DNA from: Apostichopus japonicus
Lineage: Eukaryota; Echinodermata; Holothuroidea; Aspidochirotida; Stichopodidae
Direction: 5' to 3'
NCBI RefSeq assembly: GCF_037975245.1
Contig: NC_092571.1
Location: 24,814,564 to 24,878,563 of the forward strand
Length of the DNA stretch: 64,000 nucleotides
The notes beneath the pieces were generated by a model. It did no database searches, was not told the origin of the DNA, and saw only the letters and a program-made list of their open reading frames with translations. Below are positions 29,701 to 37,135 of the stretch, one piece after another. The translations under genes were made by a program, and so were the position numbers. Numbering within the stretch: the first letter of the stretch is position 1; every line of letters begins with the position of its first letter.

Positions 29701-32700
29701 TTGTGGGTAATACAGCTTTCCTTCATGTAAGTATTAATATTGTGAACTTTGACTTGAATTTTTTCTTTCAATTGTGGGACTGCTTTGAGATATTGCAATA
29801 TTTTGTTTTTTTTTGCTCACCCCAGGATTTGATAACACCTACGCTACCACCACTGATGGGCGTGGCAGTCCCATCCCTCGCACCGGTTCGCCAGATCTTG
29901 CAGAGCGCCCTCTCAGTCCAGACAGGAGTACGTCACCATCCAAGATGGACCAGACTGTCTTGGAGATCGACCCAGAGACGATCCGTATAGCTCTCCGAGA
30001 TTTTGCGCAAAGGCTGAAAGGGATAGAGAAGGAAAGGGTGAGTTAGCAGATCTTGCAAGATCTAAATTTCACAAAGAAGTTGATGACTCTGGGATATATA
30101 CCGATGATGAAATTGCCTCAGAGGATATATTGACATGGTGCTAAATAAAATTCCAGATAAGCAAAGACCTTGATTGCTTCACAAAGATATAGCAAGTACA
30201 TACCACTAAAATGTAATGAGAGAGGGCTGAATAAAGAGAAATTTTCTTTGATTTGGATTATAGTCTTGCAACAAGGAGTCAAATTTCAAATTCACAGAGG
30301 GAGTGAATTGCAGTGAAGTGAGCTAAATTATGAAAAGAAGATTTGCTGTAGGATTGCAGGATTTAAACTATCACCATGACAACTTTACTAGCATAACACT
30401 GCGTTGGAAGTAAATTCTGTACTGTCTATAAGGTCAAAATATGATATTATTCCAAGGAAATGGTTGTAATATGAAAGTCTTTTCTGGTCACAAAAGTACA
30501 TGAGATTGAATAGTGTACATTAAACTTCACTGAGTTTGTTAGCAGTCTCACAGTTGATGCTCGATACTTCAACAATTGGCTAGTTTTTTAAAATAAATGA
30601 TACAACACTGAGCTTAGGCCTACACACTTACATTACAGATTTACCTTAGCCTAACATGATACTCATCCAAAAGTAAAGTCTGCAGCAGTTATTGTTGTTA
30701 CTAAGTCATTTTGGCTAACTGCTAGCTTTGGGAACATTTCTGGGCTAGAAGAATTGCTGCATAGCATTCTCGGGCAACAACGGTTGTTTGAGTTAAATGT
30801 TAGCGAAAATGGTTGGAAGTGCACAGTAATTGCTTAGGTTTGCAAGAAGAAGTCGTAGATCCTCCCCAAGGACCATAGAGATTGTGACAATGAAGACGTT
30901 GAAATGCCAGAGAAGCCTGTACAAGTTCTTGTCTGTTTTAATCTCTATTATTGCTTCTTCTTCCTCTCCTAGGATGTAGTTATTGCCTCTTTTAATCTCA
31001 ATAACGGCGTCTTCTTCTTCTCCTCTCTCTTTTAGGACGAAGCTCAAGCTAGACTATCGCATTCGCAGCAAGAGATGGCTGAAATGGAAGTGAGCCGAGC
31101 CCAGATAGAAGACAGACTTCAGCAAGTCCAGAGGTCATTAGGGGAGGCTGAGGAAGGGAAGAGAGGAGCGGACGGCCGCCTCAGCAGCGCCCAGACGGCC
31201 CTCATGCTTCAGGAGGAGACACTGCGCCGAAACGAACGAGAGCGCAAGGGACTGCTAGAGAAGATCCACACGATGGAACGGTCGGTGCAAGGCTCCGAGA
31301 GTGACAAGAGGGGGCTGCAGGATAAGGTTGCCAAGATGCAGCAGAGGGAGCAGAAGTTAGAGGCGGAGAAGAAGCAGCTGAAGGAGATGGTGGAGGCCGG
31401 GGACAACCGGGGAACTCAACTGGAACTGAAGAAACGGGCTGTAGAGGGAGATTATCAGAGGCTACAGCTGAATATGAATGACAAGATTACAGAGTGTCAG
31501 GTGAGTGAGACAGGAATGACGGGAGGAGGCAGTCTGGAGGGGATGGAGATGCATGAAAAGGGTTTTATGACTGGTGTGAGCTCATGGCAGTCTGTGGAAA
31601 CAGGTGGTCATTGAAACATTGGGTGGGGGAGGGGATTGAGTAAACTTTTGGCAAATTAAGCATGCTGAAAAAGAACGGGAGGGACTGTTAATGTGATACA
31701 AAACAATGACAAAATTAAACAAAAGCCGAATTTGGCATTGATTTTATAACAAAATTGATACTAAATTTTCTTAGCAATGCAAAATACATTAGTATGACCT
31801 ACAAATTGTTCTTGCAAATTTCAGTTTGCCGTTTTGTTTTTGATAAATAGTATTAAGAAAATATGGAATGGGTGACAAAATTTTAACAATGATTACGTAC
31901 AACTAATTAGTGCTTTTGTTTACAAGAGAGATGACCGTAATTTGACCAATCAGGGTCTGATTGTGAGTAAATACTTGTTTGGTTTACCGAAAGTTCTAGA
32001 ACTGATGACCAAATATGGAGAAATGATTATTATAATAATCTTTCACATTTCACTTTGCAATGAAGGTTCAACAAGAACGTATCGAGGGCTTGATGCGGCA
32101 GATTCACGACCTGGAGAGTAAGAACACCTCCCTGCAGCTGACTATTGATAGACTGTCTGGCGCCCTCGCAAAGAGCGAAAACGACGAAAGCCAACTGAAG
32201 GACAAATTGCAGAATCTGTCCCTGACGCTGAATGACAGCACCATGGAGTCCCACCAGATGGAAGAGAGACTCAGGCAGACACAACAGAGTCTAGCCAGCA
32301 GCGAACAGGACAGACGGGTACTCCAGGAGAGGCTAGATGCAGCCAGGTAAGAAAAATGACTATGACTATGACCCACACCCCCCCCTCCCCCATCCCACAC
32401 TCGCAACTCAACCACTCTAGTCTCTGTGTGCTTTTCATTTAATCTACTGTTACATTGTTAAATACAAAACATTGTCATTGGTTACAGACAGAGGGTAACT
32501 AGAACCAGCTAAGGTCTGGAGGACAATTGTGTCCTTGCCCCCCCATTCCCATCCCTTCACCTACCCCACCCCCTCCCCCACCCTCTCCTCCCCATGCTTC
32601 ATGCTTCCGTAAAGTGTTACATGAAAATACACTATTTTGCATCCCAACTTTACTGGGACCCTGCACATTTCCCTTTGCCCCCCCCCCCCCAATGGACCAT

Positions 32701-35700
32701 GGGCAGTAGCTTCCCATGACTCCTCATCTCATCAAGACTGTCACAGATGATCTTGATAACGCATCTCGAAAATATTTTCTATTGACAATAGATTGAAAAA
32801 GAGCCAGTCAATAGTCAATTTATAATAAACACATTTGTAGAAACATCTTACTCACTTCTTTATCAGGCAATCAGCATCCGATGCCAAGAGACAAAATCAT
32901 CAATTAATGGAGAAAGTTCAGCAGATTCAGAACGAGGCATCGGAAACCGAGCTGAGGGGTAGCGAACTAGATCAACAACTCAGGACCTCACATGAGGTAT
33001 GGTTTCCTCTCTCTTGACAAGTTTAGGATCAAGAAGGGTATTAAAAGCTGTATGGAAAGGTGACCTTGCCTTATTCCTCCCTTAGGGGTGTAAGAGTGAT
33101 TAGTCAACCTAGGATGTTATATATCCAATGTCTCTCTCTGCTGATCTTGTATAACCAAACTGTCTCCTGGTGCTCTGCAAACAAGTATCATAAGCAATGT
33201 GCTTGCAAAGCCTAATACATTTTAGAACCCCTGGATCATTATGCTATCATATGGTCATCAGACATTTTTCAAAGTATTTTTTTTTCTGTCGAAGTTTGCC
33301 AGTTATTCTTTAGGTTGAGTTATCTATATTTTCTTCAATTAACAGCTTTTGAAACAAAGACAATCAGCGGAGGACAAGGCCCTGGAGCAGGTCCACCGTC
33401 TCCAGTCTGAGAAACGTACCCTCCAGGAACAGGTAGGGACCCTACAGAGGGCCTATGCCAACTTAGAGGCGGACAAACGGGAACTAGAGAGGAGCTCTGG
33501 AAGGCTTGAGAAGGACAAAACAGCTCTCAAGAAGACGTTAGATAAAGTAAGCTTAAAGCATTCAAACAAACCATTGATGATAAACCTGTGGCTTAGATCA
33601 CAGTGATTTGAAAATATTAAACTACAGCAAGAGAACTTTCAAAAGGTGTTCACCTGTAAGATTCTACCTGGGATGGCTAACAGGGGTGGGGTGGGGGAGG
33701 GGGGCAGTTGCTGTGTACGTATTTTAATCCCACTTAACAGACACCAAGGTGATTGAAAGTGAAGTATTATTATGAAGGTTTTTGCTGTATGAAGTAATAT
33801 ATCCTATTCTTCGGTAGTCTTTGTGTACTTTATATATATATCTTATGTGTATTTTATGTATCTTATTATATTCTATGTGTATTTATATATATCTTATGTG
33901 TATGTTATTTATATTTTATGTGCATTCTATGCAAACTTCAGAGGCATAAAGGCAGAGGTATATTCCTGCTTGAGTGCTTACTATTTTAAACTAGTGCTGT
34001 CTCCCATCAGCATTTTCAGACATACAGTTATAGTTAATCCACAAACAAGAGTTGCTCCCATCCCTCGATATAATTGTAACAGCTAATTCACCATCTCTAT
34101 CATTTTGATAGGTCGAAAGGGAGAAAATCAAGACAGAAGAAATGGCAATAAGGACTGCAACTGACAAAGGACTCTCAGACCAATCGGTATCTTCCCTGGA
34201 ACAGGAAACTGCTGAGCTCCAGCAACAGGTGCAGACCCTCCAGTCTGCACTAGCTGAAACAGAACAGCAGCACGCACAGAGGTAAGAGAGGGGGCGGATA
34301 GAGTCCTTCTAAAAGGTTTTATAATACATTGAGTTTGGTATCTGTTTGTGCAAACATATTCTCCTTGAGTAATGATTGATAAGAATGTCTTTTGTTTCTG
34401 GACAGCAATGCTTTCATCAGTGCAGTGGACAAATACTTTCTCAGTTTGGTTTCTTTAAATCACATTTTCCAATGTTCATCAATTGTACATAAAACTTGAA
34501 ATCCCATACAATGTAGAACATTAGCTAGAGTTGGTCATTGTTTTTATTATATCAAATAATAAATTAAAAATTGTTGACCTTTTTTATATATTCCACTTTG
34601 CTATTTACACTTGACAAATACTAATGAAAAAGTGATGGAATGTCGATAGTCAAGTGAGTGTCGACAATTGTATTCACCTACTTACCTCTATTTGGTTGTC
34701 TTAATTTTGATCAAGGACGATCGTATTATGACTAATTTCTTGGTACATTTGGCAGAATTGCCAAGCAAACCACACAAGGCTGCTTTAAGTTGAACACTTG
34801 TTGAGACTAGGTCTATGTTAAATTTGTGTTTTTTGTATAATATTTTGCAGACTTATAGAGCTGACAACTAGACACAGACAGGAGACAGATGTCGAGATGG
34901 AGAGATTACGAACTGCTCAGGCTCAGTCTGAGAAGACCCTGGAAGCCAGAGAAAGGGCTCATAGACAGACGGTGAAAGGACTCAAAGAGCAGGTAAGAGT
35001 AAGAGTAAGAATAACTTTATTACCTTTAGTGAGGTAGGATGAATGCATAGAATTGTACCTAGTGCATGGGAATGTAATTTCACGTTTGTTCTCCTTTGAA
35101 ATAATTTCTTCTCCCGGTGTTTTGTTTTTACCAGAACAACATCTTACGTGACCAGTTGGAGAAGGAGATGAAGAAGAGGCAATCCTACATCAACCTCAGC
35201 TCTAAGACCACAGATGAAATCCAAGATTTAAGACAAATGTTAAGTAAGTCATCTTGAGTAAAGTCCCCATTTTCTTAGCATGTCAAAATTTCTAAAAAGA
35301 AGTTCTTCCAGCAATTGCATTCCAGCATTACACCTTATCCAGCAGTGATGAAGTGATAGAACAAAAAGTTGTGTCGACTGTGAGATATCTTTTATTTAAA
35401 AACTTGGCCTGAGAAGGGGAATCCCCCTTTTATCTGAAATGGTCTCTTTGATATTTATTGTTCTTATTTAACTTGTGTAATTCAAAGAATCCCAAATTTC
35501 AACGTTTTTCCGTAACTTTTTTCGTAAAATTTCTGCAGCTTTTTCATGACTTGCATTTCTTTCCTAGTTATTTCCATTTTTCCTTTTTCCACATTTTATT
35601 TTGATGATTTCTTCTTTCTTTACGGTGAATGAGGTATTTCTCATTCATTATTGCTTCTTAGCAAGTATCCTCATCTCTTATTTGTTCAAGAGAACTGCTC

Positions 35701-37135
35701 TGATGTAGAACATTAATGCAAGAAAAACTTTCAAAATACTTTAAAGAAGCATCCAGTGATTCATTCAACTTCAAGAATCACACAAGGCTGAATTACACAA
35801 CACTGAATCAAGCAAGATTACATTCAAAGCTTCTTTAATTAGCTTTAGTGTTTCATTCAACTTAAAGAATCACACTCAAAGGCTTAAACAACATTGACAG
35901 AATCAAGCAAGATTACATTCTTAACTTCTTTAATGAGCTATTGGGTTTAATTCACACTTCAAGAACCACACAAGGCTTCCTTTACACAGCATTGACAGAA
36001 TCAAGCAAGATTATATTCTAAACTTCTTGAATTAGCTTTAGTGTTTCATTTAACTTAAAGAACCACACTCAAAGGCAATAAACAACATTGACAGTGTATG
36101 AAAGAAATCTTTTGTAATGCAATACTGGCAATTAGATGATATAAGTTTCAAGAAATATCACTGCTTGATATTACAGTACTGCATGCCACATTGCTAATAT
36201 ATGTAATGCCCTAAAGTTTCAAATTCTTTAATATTTCTCACAAAGAGGACTTTTTGAAGAAAAACTTAGTAAAAACATAAATATTAATAACTATGTGTAG
36301 ATTATGGCAGTAATATAACCATTGTCATCTGACATAAACAAGAAACCTTGAATGCTTGTTTAGTTATTTTTAGGCGATCTTTTTTCTTTGATTTGACCCT
36401 CTACTCCTATCTTCTTTTCCTCTCAGGTGATTCTCTACATAATGTCTCCAGGGACCCTACTCTTGATCCCCTGTTACTCGAACATGAAACCAAAAAGTTA
36501 GACGACTCATTCAATTCCTCTATGCGAGCTCATTCTCCTCCTACGAGCCTTTCCCCGAGAAGACTTAATTCCAGCCGACATCGGAGCTCATCTCCAGTGA
36601 GGCTAGGAACGCCTTCAAAAACATCAACTCCCACTGCTCGTAAGTGTTTCCCGCTCTGCATCAAACTTGCTTACTTTTTTTTATTTTTTATATCATCCAA
36701 TTTCTTTGCTTTGTTTACCCTTATATGTTTCTTCCTTAGATTTACAAGGTCTTCATGTTTGGGGAGGTGGTGTTTGTGATCGTATATAGGTGAAAATTCA
36801 GTGCAGAATAACTCAATTTTTGTGTTAAAGATTTTTTGAGTTTAAGCAAGAAACAAGCAGTATCATAGAAAACAGTCCATTTTGATGTTATGCTATTCCT
36901 TGGTGCCTTTCATTACTTTATACATACATACACTGTTTAGAATGATAGAATATCCTTGCTACACTGGTAATATTGTTCAGCAGTGTAAACGTTCCAGCAT
37001 AAGTTCATTACCATTTACCCATAGCGCTAGTTCCATTTACAATGAACATCTCTTTCATATTTTCATGCAGATTCCTCTTCAAACCGTAGCAACCGAAGGC
37101 CAAATTCTTCACTGCGATCCAGTTTACGGAAGTGA
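2434..37135 (+). CDS. CROCC: Rootletin (ciliary rootlet coiled-coil protein), whole gene, 5' end outside window
   Basis: Rootletin polymerises into the striated rootlet below the basal body and into the fibres that hold centrioles together with C-Nap1/CEP250. The gene is read from 37 exons here (2434-2730, 7356-7787, 9343-9534, then through 37071-37135), all with GT-AG borders and matching phases; joined they make 6921 bases, 2306 residues plus stop (2162 without the tentative second exon; human is 2017). Diagnostic local matches to human rootletin include SRVEDLLAASRADRDELAIK, RKLQAYQDGQQRQAQLVQ, STSLAQVNSMLREQLDQA, SFNDYFNNEHNRLL and RGLQDKVAKM. Nearly all of it is heptad-rich coiled coil, broken by Ser-Pro-Arg linkers in exons at 15900, 29179 and 36427. 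The conserved start lies left of the window, so the protein is incomplete. CROCC2 or CEP250 are related, but the colinear match favours rootletin. Confidence 0.93.
2752..3015 (+). repeat. CT-rich minisatellite in intron
   Basis: A pyrimidine tract with imperfect repeats of CCCTCCCTCACCCATCCCTC and CATTTCCCTCATCTGTCC. It lies just after the exon donor at 2731. Its strand asymmetry keeps a reading frame open by chance. Confidence 0.75.
4888..4959 (+). CDS. CROCC: Possible alternative first coding exon of rootletin
   Basis: An ATG at 4888 opens 24 codons, MESGEDEDVFSEDQSQNGGY then VKSR, followed by AGG|GTGCAA as a possible donor. The phase (0) fits the acceptor of the exon at 7356, giving an acidic N-terminus that would continue into the acidic exon. 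The composition is coding-like and unlike the flanking AT-rich intron. The donor is weak and there is no homologue I recognise, so this is inference; it could be a chance ORF. Confidence 0.35.
5817..6178 (+). repeat. Tandem duplication of about 150 bp in intron
   Basis: The segment 5822-5965 is repeated with divergence at 6035-6178. Both copies share TGTAGTTCATTGGCT, CCAGTGGCACT, AAGATAGCAA and CCTATAAAAGT. The offset is about 213 bases. It lies between the two candidate 5' exons of rootletin, so both copies carry a TATAAAAG string. Confidence 0.65.
6178..6258 (+). repeat. 18-bp minisatellite
   Basis: About four and a half copies of the unit TTACATATTATCCTTTCT follow the preceding duplication directly. 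No gene content. Confidence 0.85.
7356..7787 (+). CDS. CROCC: Probable rootletin exon with Ser-rich and acidic insert
   Basis: After the acceptor CCTCACAG, 144 open codons begin WEDAISLNRGVSRSLDDY and include NGSASPRRFSEP and a Glu/Asp run near the middle (7591-7653), ending SCETKE before GTGGTG. Phase 0 at both ends fits between the exons at 2434 and 9343. Human rootletin has only a short linker at this place, so this would be a lineage-specific insert or a cassette exon. A second in-frame donor (GTGTGC) lies 3 bases on. Without a splice the frame stops at 7800. Coding character is strong, exact borders are less sure. Confidence 0.62.
9343..9534 (+). CDS. CROCC: Rootletin exon
   Basis: Phase 0 to 0, 64 codons, from LEHSYKSEGG to LVQKLQAK. 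It contains NVELRRKLEEEHASYKRKLQ and AYQDGQQRQAQLVQ, among the most conserved stretches shared with human rootletin. Acceptor ACGTGCAG, donor GTAGGA. Confidence 0.95.
10475..10558 (+). CDS. CROCC: Rootletin exon
   Basis: Phase 0 to 0, 28 codons, VLQYKRKCGDLESQLRDKSL to NSLT, matching human ILQYKKRCSELEQQL. Acceptor CTCTACAG, donor GTGAGT. Too short to appear as a free-standing ORF. Confidence 0.93.
11667..11794 (+). CDS. CROCC: Rootletin exon
   Basis: Phase 0 to 2. It reads LQSQSDSLQSQLEDVERKLQ and ends HSSDLESTLIRLEEEQQ plus a split Arg, matching human DLESALIRLEEEQQR. Acceptor TTCCTAG, donor GTAATT. Confidence 0.94.
12787..12952 (+). CDS. CROCC: Rootletin exon
   Basis: Completes the split Arg, then STSLAQVNSMLREQLDQATE to ENEWREEEK. 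Near-identical to human SASLAQVNAMLREQLDQA. Phase 2 to 0. The acceptor CTCGATAG is confirmed by frame. The ORF upstream of 12787 is intron. Confidence 0.95.
13448..13630. repeat. 24-bp minisatellite in intron
   Basis: Imperfect copies of ATAGGATAATAGGGCCTACA plus 4 bases. Because 24 is divisible by 3, the minus strand shows a false ORF with repeated YYPI-type residues. Confidence 0.85.
13807..13913 (+). CDS. CROCC: Rootletin exon
   Basis: Phase 0 to 2, SFNDYFNNEHNRLLSLWRSV to KTATE plus split Arg. It matches human SFNAYFSNEHSRLLLLWRQV. Acceptor CCTGACAG, donor GTAAAA. Confidence 0.95.
14115..14336 (+). CDS. CROCC: Rootletin exon
   Basis: Phase 2 to 2. Reads ELAQIRADMTKTGRDVHSAC, then long heptads to REQLQA with a split Lys. 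The donor is GCTAA|GTAGGT; reading through it gives a TAG. Corresponds to human LARTSRAVQEAG and following. Confidence 0.92.
14778..15098 (+). CDS. CROCC: Rootletin exon
   Basis: Phase 2 to 2, 321 bases. Starts INDLTSENEQLEIEVAEKET, contains LHAALRDIAQAVIQDAEGS (human LRDLAQAVLSDSESG) and ends in the less helical AKSTPL leading into the Ser-Pro linker. Confidence 0.93.
15900..16065 (+). CDS. CROCC: Rootletin exon, Ser-Pro-Arg linker
   Basis: Phase 2 to 0. It encodes SKSPSYSRFSTPHSPSPRRA, then GSPMRSPSRMRSPAF and STFSAVQAALQKRQLQVQ. Human has a matching SPPRRSSPGRGRSPRR linker followed by HSALHKRQLQVQ. I place the acceptor at AAACCCAG (15899) to keep the whole linker; an internal CGCAG at 15956 keeps frame too and would remove its first half. 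Confidence 0.85.
16141..16206 (+). pseudogene. Partial duplicate of the following rootletin exon's 3' end
   Basis: Bases 16141-16206 repeat 16510-16575, the last 56 bases of the next exon plus its donor, with only a handful of differences (for example GAGGCAGGG for GAGACAGGG). Translation would give D to G and A to V changes. It has the donor GTAAGA but no matching acceptor, so it is probably silent. Confidence 0.85.
16366..16565 (+). CDS. CROCC: Rootletin exon
   Basis: Phase 0 to 2, ELKVKLGSSKDEISSLKKKL to RNSLEASG plus split codon. Coiled coil corresponding to human [20 protein letters not shown]. Acceptor AACCTAG, donor GTAAGA. Confidence 0.93.
17082..17264 (+). CDS. CROCC: Rootletin exon
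   Basis: Phase 2 to 2, Ser split then EKSALENVRRSLNEQIEALN, NENERLQAANADLQRERDNL, ending KNEITR. Corresponds to human REKSNLAHSLQVAQQQAEEL. Acceptor TTTTCAG, donor GTAAGA. Confidence 0.93.
17337..17725 (+). repeat. CT-rich minisatellite in intron
   Basis: About thirteen imperfect copies of a unit near CTCCTAGACTCCCTCCCCCT plus CCTCACCC, around 29 bases long. Strong pyrimidine strand bias. Confidence 0.85.
17812..17940 (+). repeat. tRNA-derived SINE fragment
   Basis: It begins with a B-box-like GGTTTGAGTCCTGG and continues GTGTCCTTGGGCAAGTCACT and TTATCTCCATTGCC, a conserved body motif seen in many animal SINEs. The A box side is missing or decayed. Confidence 0.55.
18104..18344 (+). repeat. 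tRNA-derived SINE, older copy
   Basis: A tRNA-like head with A-box-like TAAGCTCAGCCGTTAACG and B-box-like CCGAGTTCGAGTGACTCC is followed by a body containing CTTCGGTCAGCTTGCGG and TGGCTTCTTTGCGAGTTCCT, and a TACATACATACAT tail. The body and tail match the copy on the minus strand at 63612-63867, but the heads differ. No target-site duplication is evident. Confidence 0.75.
18477..18604 (+). CDS. CROCC: Rootletin exon
   Basis: Phase 2 to 1. Ser split, then HKLLEQMEGKNSTLKEELVT to LEQEKAEI. Human: [20 protein letters not shown]. The ORF start upstream at 18313 is in SINE and intron sequence. Confidence 0.94.
19117..19280 (+). CDS. CROCC: Rootletin exon
   Basis: Phase 1 to 0. DETLTRTEAQKAQLEAELTK to LNEGLAQDKIDLNKVIAQ, matching human LNESLAQDKLDLNRLVAQ. 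Acceptor CTTAAAAG, donor GTAAAG. Confidence 0.95.
19954..20184 (+). CDS. CROCC: Rootletin exon
   Basis: Phase 0 to 0, 77 codons, MEDEKTALLRDKNEVELEKG to KSDLQESVSQ. Corresponds to human LEEEKSALQGRQRQAEQEAT. Acceptor GTCTGCAG, donor GTGTGC. Confidence 0.93.
20225..20630. repeat. Degenerate ATACAATAC-type repeat in intron
   Basis: An AT-rich array of CATACAATACTATACCA-like units. It contains several short open frames of low-complexity Tyr/Thr/Ile type that are not genes. Confidence 0.85.
20685..20861 (+). CDS. CROCC: Rootletin exon
   Basis: Phase 0 to 0, 59 codons, LNRQKSSLAEELLHTRKDME to LTAAERENRAQSE. Human: KEHAGLAVQLVAAEREGRTL. Acceptor AATTACAG, donor GTATTT. Confidence 0.93.
21030..21375 (+). 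repeat. Tandem repeat of about 120 bp in intron
   Basis: Nearly three copies. Each holds AAGTTACTCC, TTGTCAGGTA, GGAGCAATATTTCAG and most a G-rich stretch. The second and third copies are 120 bases apart, the first two about 128. Confidence 0.85.
21658..21802 (+). CDS. CROCC: Rootletin exon
   Basis: Phase 0 to 1. IIASLNSDKESLESGVYELQ to QLAKEALG. Human: RLRLEKEALEGSLFEVQRQL. Acceptor CTCGACAG, donor GTACAT. Confidence 0.93.
22392..22561 (+). CDS. CROCC: Rootletin exon
   Basis: Phase 1 to 0. VELNRVQKELEVELARHAQD to EEDVERLIREK, matching human HEEDLQRLQREK. Acceptor ACCTCTAG, donor GTAACA. Confidence 0.93.
23103..23282 (+). CDS. CROCC: Rootletin exon
   Basis: Phase 0 to 0, 60 codons, ESMQIELEAEKEVLLQKGGE to RDESLLIAENDRQQ. 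Human: QQERDEGLLLAESEKQQ. Acceptor CCCGTCAG, donor GTATGT. Confidence 0.95.
23851..23985 (+). CDS. CROCC: Rootletin exon
   Basis: Phase 0 to 0, 45 codons, SLSMAETEKNQLLEKLNNTQ to FSKAEQDK. Human: SLKESEKTALSEKLMGTRHS. Acceptor GATCGACAG, donor GTACGA. Confidence 0.94.
24309..24370 (+). CDS. CROCC: Rootletin exon (62 bp)
   Basis: Phase 0 to 2. EALNAAQDDIKDLRSKFEEA plus a split Asn. Equivalent to human NALTSELRDLRAQREEA. Acceptor TATCTCCAG, donor GTAAGG. Among the shortest exons. Confidence 0.9.
25138..25313 (+). CDS. CROCC: Rootletin exon
   Basis: Phase 2 to 1. DAHEAQVKELNAQLKDLQKA to ARDNVRRDLIDAHRKIRE. Human: LLEDARDGLRRELLEAQRKL. Acceptor TTTGTAG, donor GTACAG. Confidence 0.94.
25781..25966 (+). 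CDS. CROCC: Rootletin exon
   Basis: Phase 1 to 1. GDEAKEKVRKENLDTKRNLN to ERIQLKRNVDDQGKKIA. Human: KAESERISLKLANEDKEQKL. Acceptor AATACAG, donor GTAGGT. Confidence 0.94.
26828..26946 (+). CDS. CROCC: Rootletin exon
   Basis: Phase 1 to 0. GLEDAKAGIQKEAGELRNSL to KSRLEARRDLQELRRQ. Human: EVERSRLEARRELQELRRQ, one of the clearest matches. Confidence 0.95.
27553..27678 (+). CDS. CROCC: Rootletin exon
   Basis: Phase 0 to 0, 42 codons, LKVLEGDQTKKMQEVMELQE to KENQALKQK. The longer ORF around it is in another frame. Acceptor GCTTACAG, donor GTTAGT. Confidence 0.9.
28289..28568 (+). CDS. CROCC: Rootletin exon
   Basis: Phase 0 to 1, 280 bases. VLETEAEREDARKEVRNLKR to LSAAEGRVNGLEAQLAQIE. Human: LSAAEGRAQGLEAELARVE. 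Acceptor ATCTATAG, donor GTAAAC. Confidence 0.95.
29179..29334 (+). CDS. CROCC: Rootletin exon, second Ser-Pro-Arg linker
   Basis: Phase 1 to 1. AKQEVEFKLNSINSSLRRTL, then SPAFGKRSRSPTRRRARSPH K. Human has SALRRGLGLGRAPSPAPRP here. The Arg-Ser-Pro repeats break the coiled coil. Confidence 0.94.
29826..30037 (+). CDS. CROCC: Rootletin exon
   Basis: Phase 1 to 0. Continues the linker (GRGSPIPRTGSPDLAERPLS) and re-enters coiled coil at LEIDPETIRIALRDFAQRLK. Human: DLDPEAVRGALREFLQELRS. Donor GTGAGT. Confidence 0.94.
31036..31500 (+). CDS. CROCC: Rootletin exon (longest, 155 codons)
   Basis: Phase 0 to 0. DEAQARLSHSQQEMAEMEVS to NMNDKITECQ. Human: TLERSLQATESELRASQEKI and SKMKANETKLEGDKRRLKE correspond to MERSVQGSESDKRGLQDKVA and following. 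Confidence 0.96.
32066..32346 (+). CDS. CROCC: Rootletin exon
   Basis: Phase 0 to 2. VQQERIEGLMRQIHDLESKN, LQLTIDRLSGALAKSENDES, and DRRVLQERLDAA plus split Arg. Human: LQLTVERLNGALAKVEESEG and DRQVLQERLDAARQ. Confidence 0.96.
32867..32996 (+). CDS. CROCC: Rootletin exon
   Basis: Phase 2 to 0. QSASDAKRQNHQLMEKVQQI to LDQQLRTSHE. Too short and unusual in frame to stand out as an ORF. Human: QALSEARKQSSSLGEQVQTL. Confidence 0.93.
33346..33546 (+). CDS. CROCC: Rootletin exon
   Basis: Phase 0 to 0, 67 codons, LLKQRQSAEDKALEQVHRLQ to KDKTALKKTLDK. Human: RSALRLEKDRVALRRTLDK. Donor GTAAGC. Confidence 0.95.
33825..33935. repeat. AT-rich minisatellite in intron
   Basis: Imperfect repeats of TATATCTTATGTGTATTTTA. 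A false Tyr/Ile-rich ORF runs over it. Confidence 0.75.
34112..34281 (+). CDS. CROCC: Rootletin exon
   Basis: Phase 0 to 2. VEREKIKTEEMAIRTATDKG to LAETEQQHAQ plus split Arg. Human: VEREKLRSHEDTVRLSAEKG. Confidence 0.93.
34851..34992 (+). CDS. CROCC: Rootletin exon
   Basis: Phase 2 to 0. LIELTTRHRQETDVEMERLR to ERAHRQTVKGLKEQ. Human: SAQAQTERTLEARERAHRQR, versus TAQAQSEKTLEARERAHRQT here. Confidence 0.96.
35135..35243 (+). CDS. CROCC: Rootletin exon
   Basis: Phase 0 to 1. NNILRDQLEKEMKKRQSYIN to EIQDLRQML. Last coiled-coil exon. Donor GTAAGT. Confidence 0.93.
35755..36095. repeat. Two-monomer higher-order tandem repeat
   Basis: Four units of about 95 bp share TTCATTCAACTT, AATCAAGCAAGATTACATTC and AACTTCTTTAAT-like blocks. 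Units 1 and 3 carry CACACAAGGCT, units 2 and 4 carry CACACTCAAAGGC, so the real period is a dimer of about 190 bp. Confidence 0.8.
36427..36639 (+). CDS. CROCC: Rootletin exon, Ser-rich C-terminal region
   Basis: Phase 1 to 1. DSLHNVSRDPTLDPLLLEHE, then HSPPTSLSPRRLNSSRHRSS SPVRLGTPSK in which Ser-Pro and Arg dominate. Human ends with a shorter RRSSAPFSPPSG tail. Acceptor CTCTCAG, donor GTAAGT. Confidence 0.9.
37071..37135 (+). CDS. CROCC: Rootletin last coding exon
   Basis: Phase 1. SSSNRSNRRPNSSLRSSLRK then TGA at 37133-37135. The basic Ser/Arg tail continues the composition of the preceding exon. Acceptor CATGCAG. The longer ORF through this segment is in another frame. Confidence 0.85.

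Noticed and set aside
31209-31406. Minus-strand Ser/Cys-rich ORFs opposite rootletin exons (also near 17058, 28204 and 32104)
   Set aside because: Antisense shadows of Glu/Lys-rich coiled-coil codons, which lack stops on the opposite strand.
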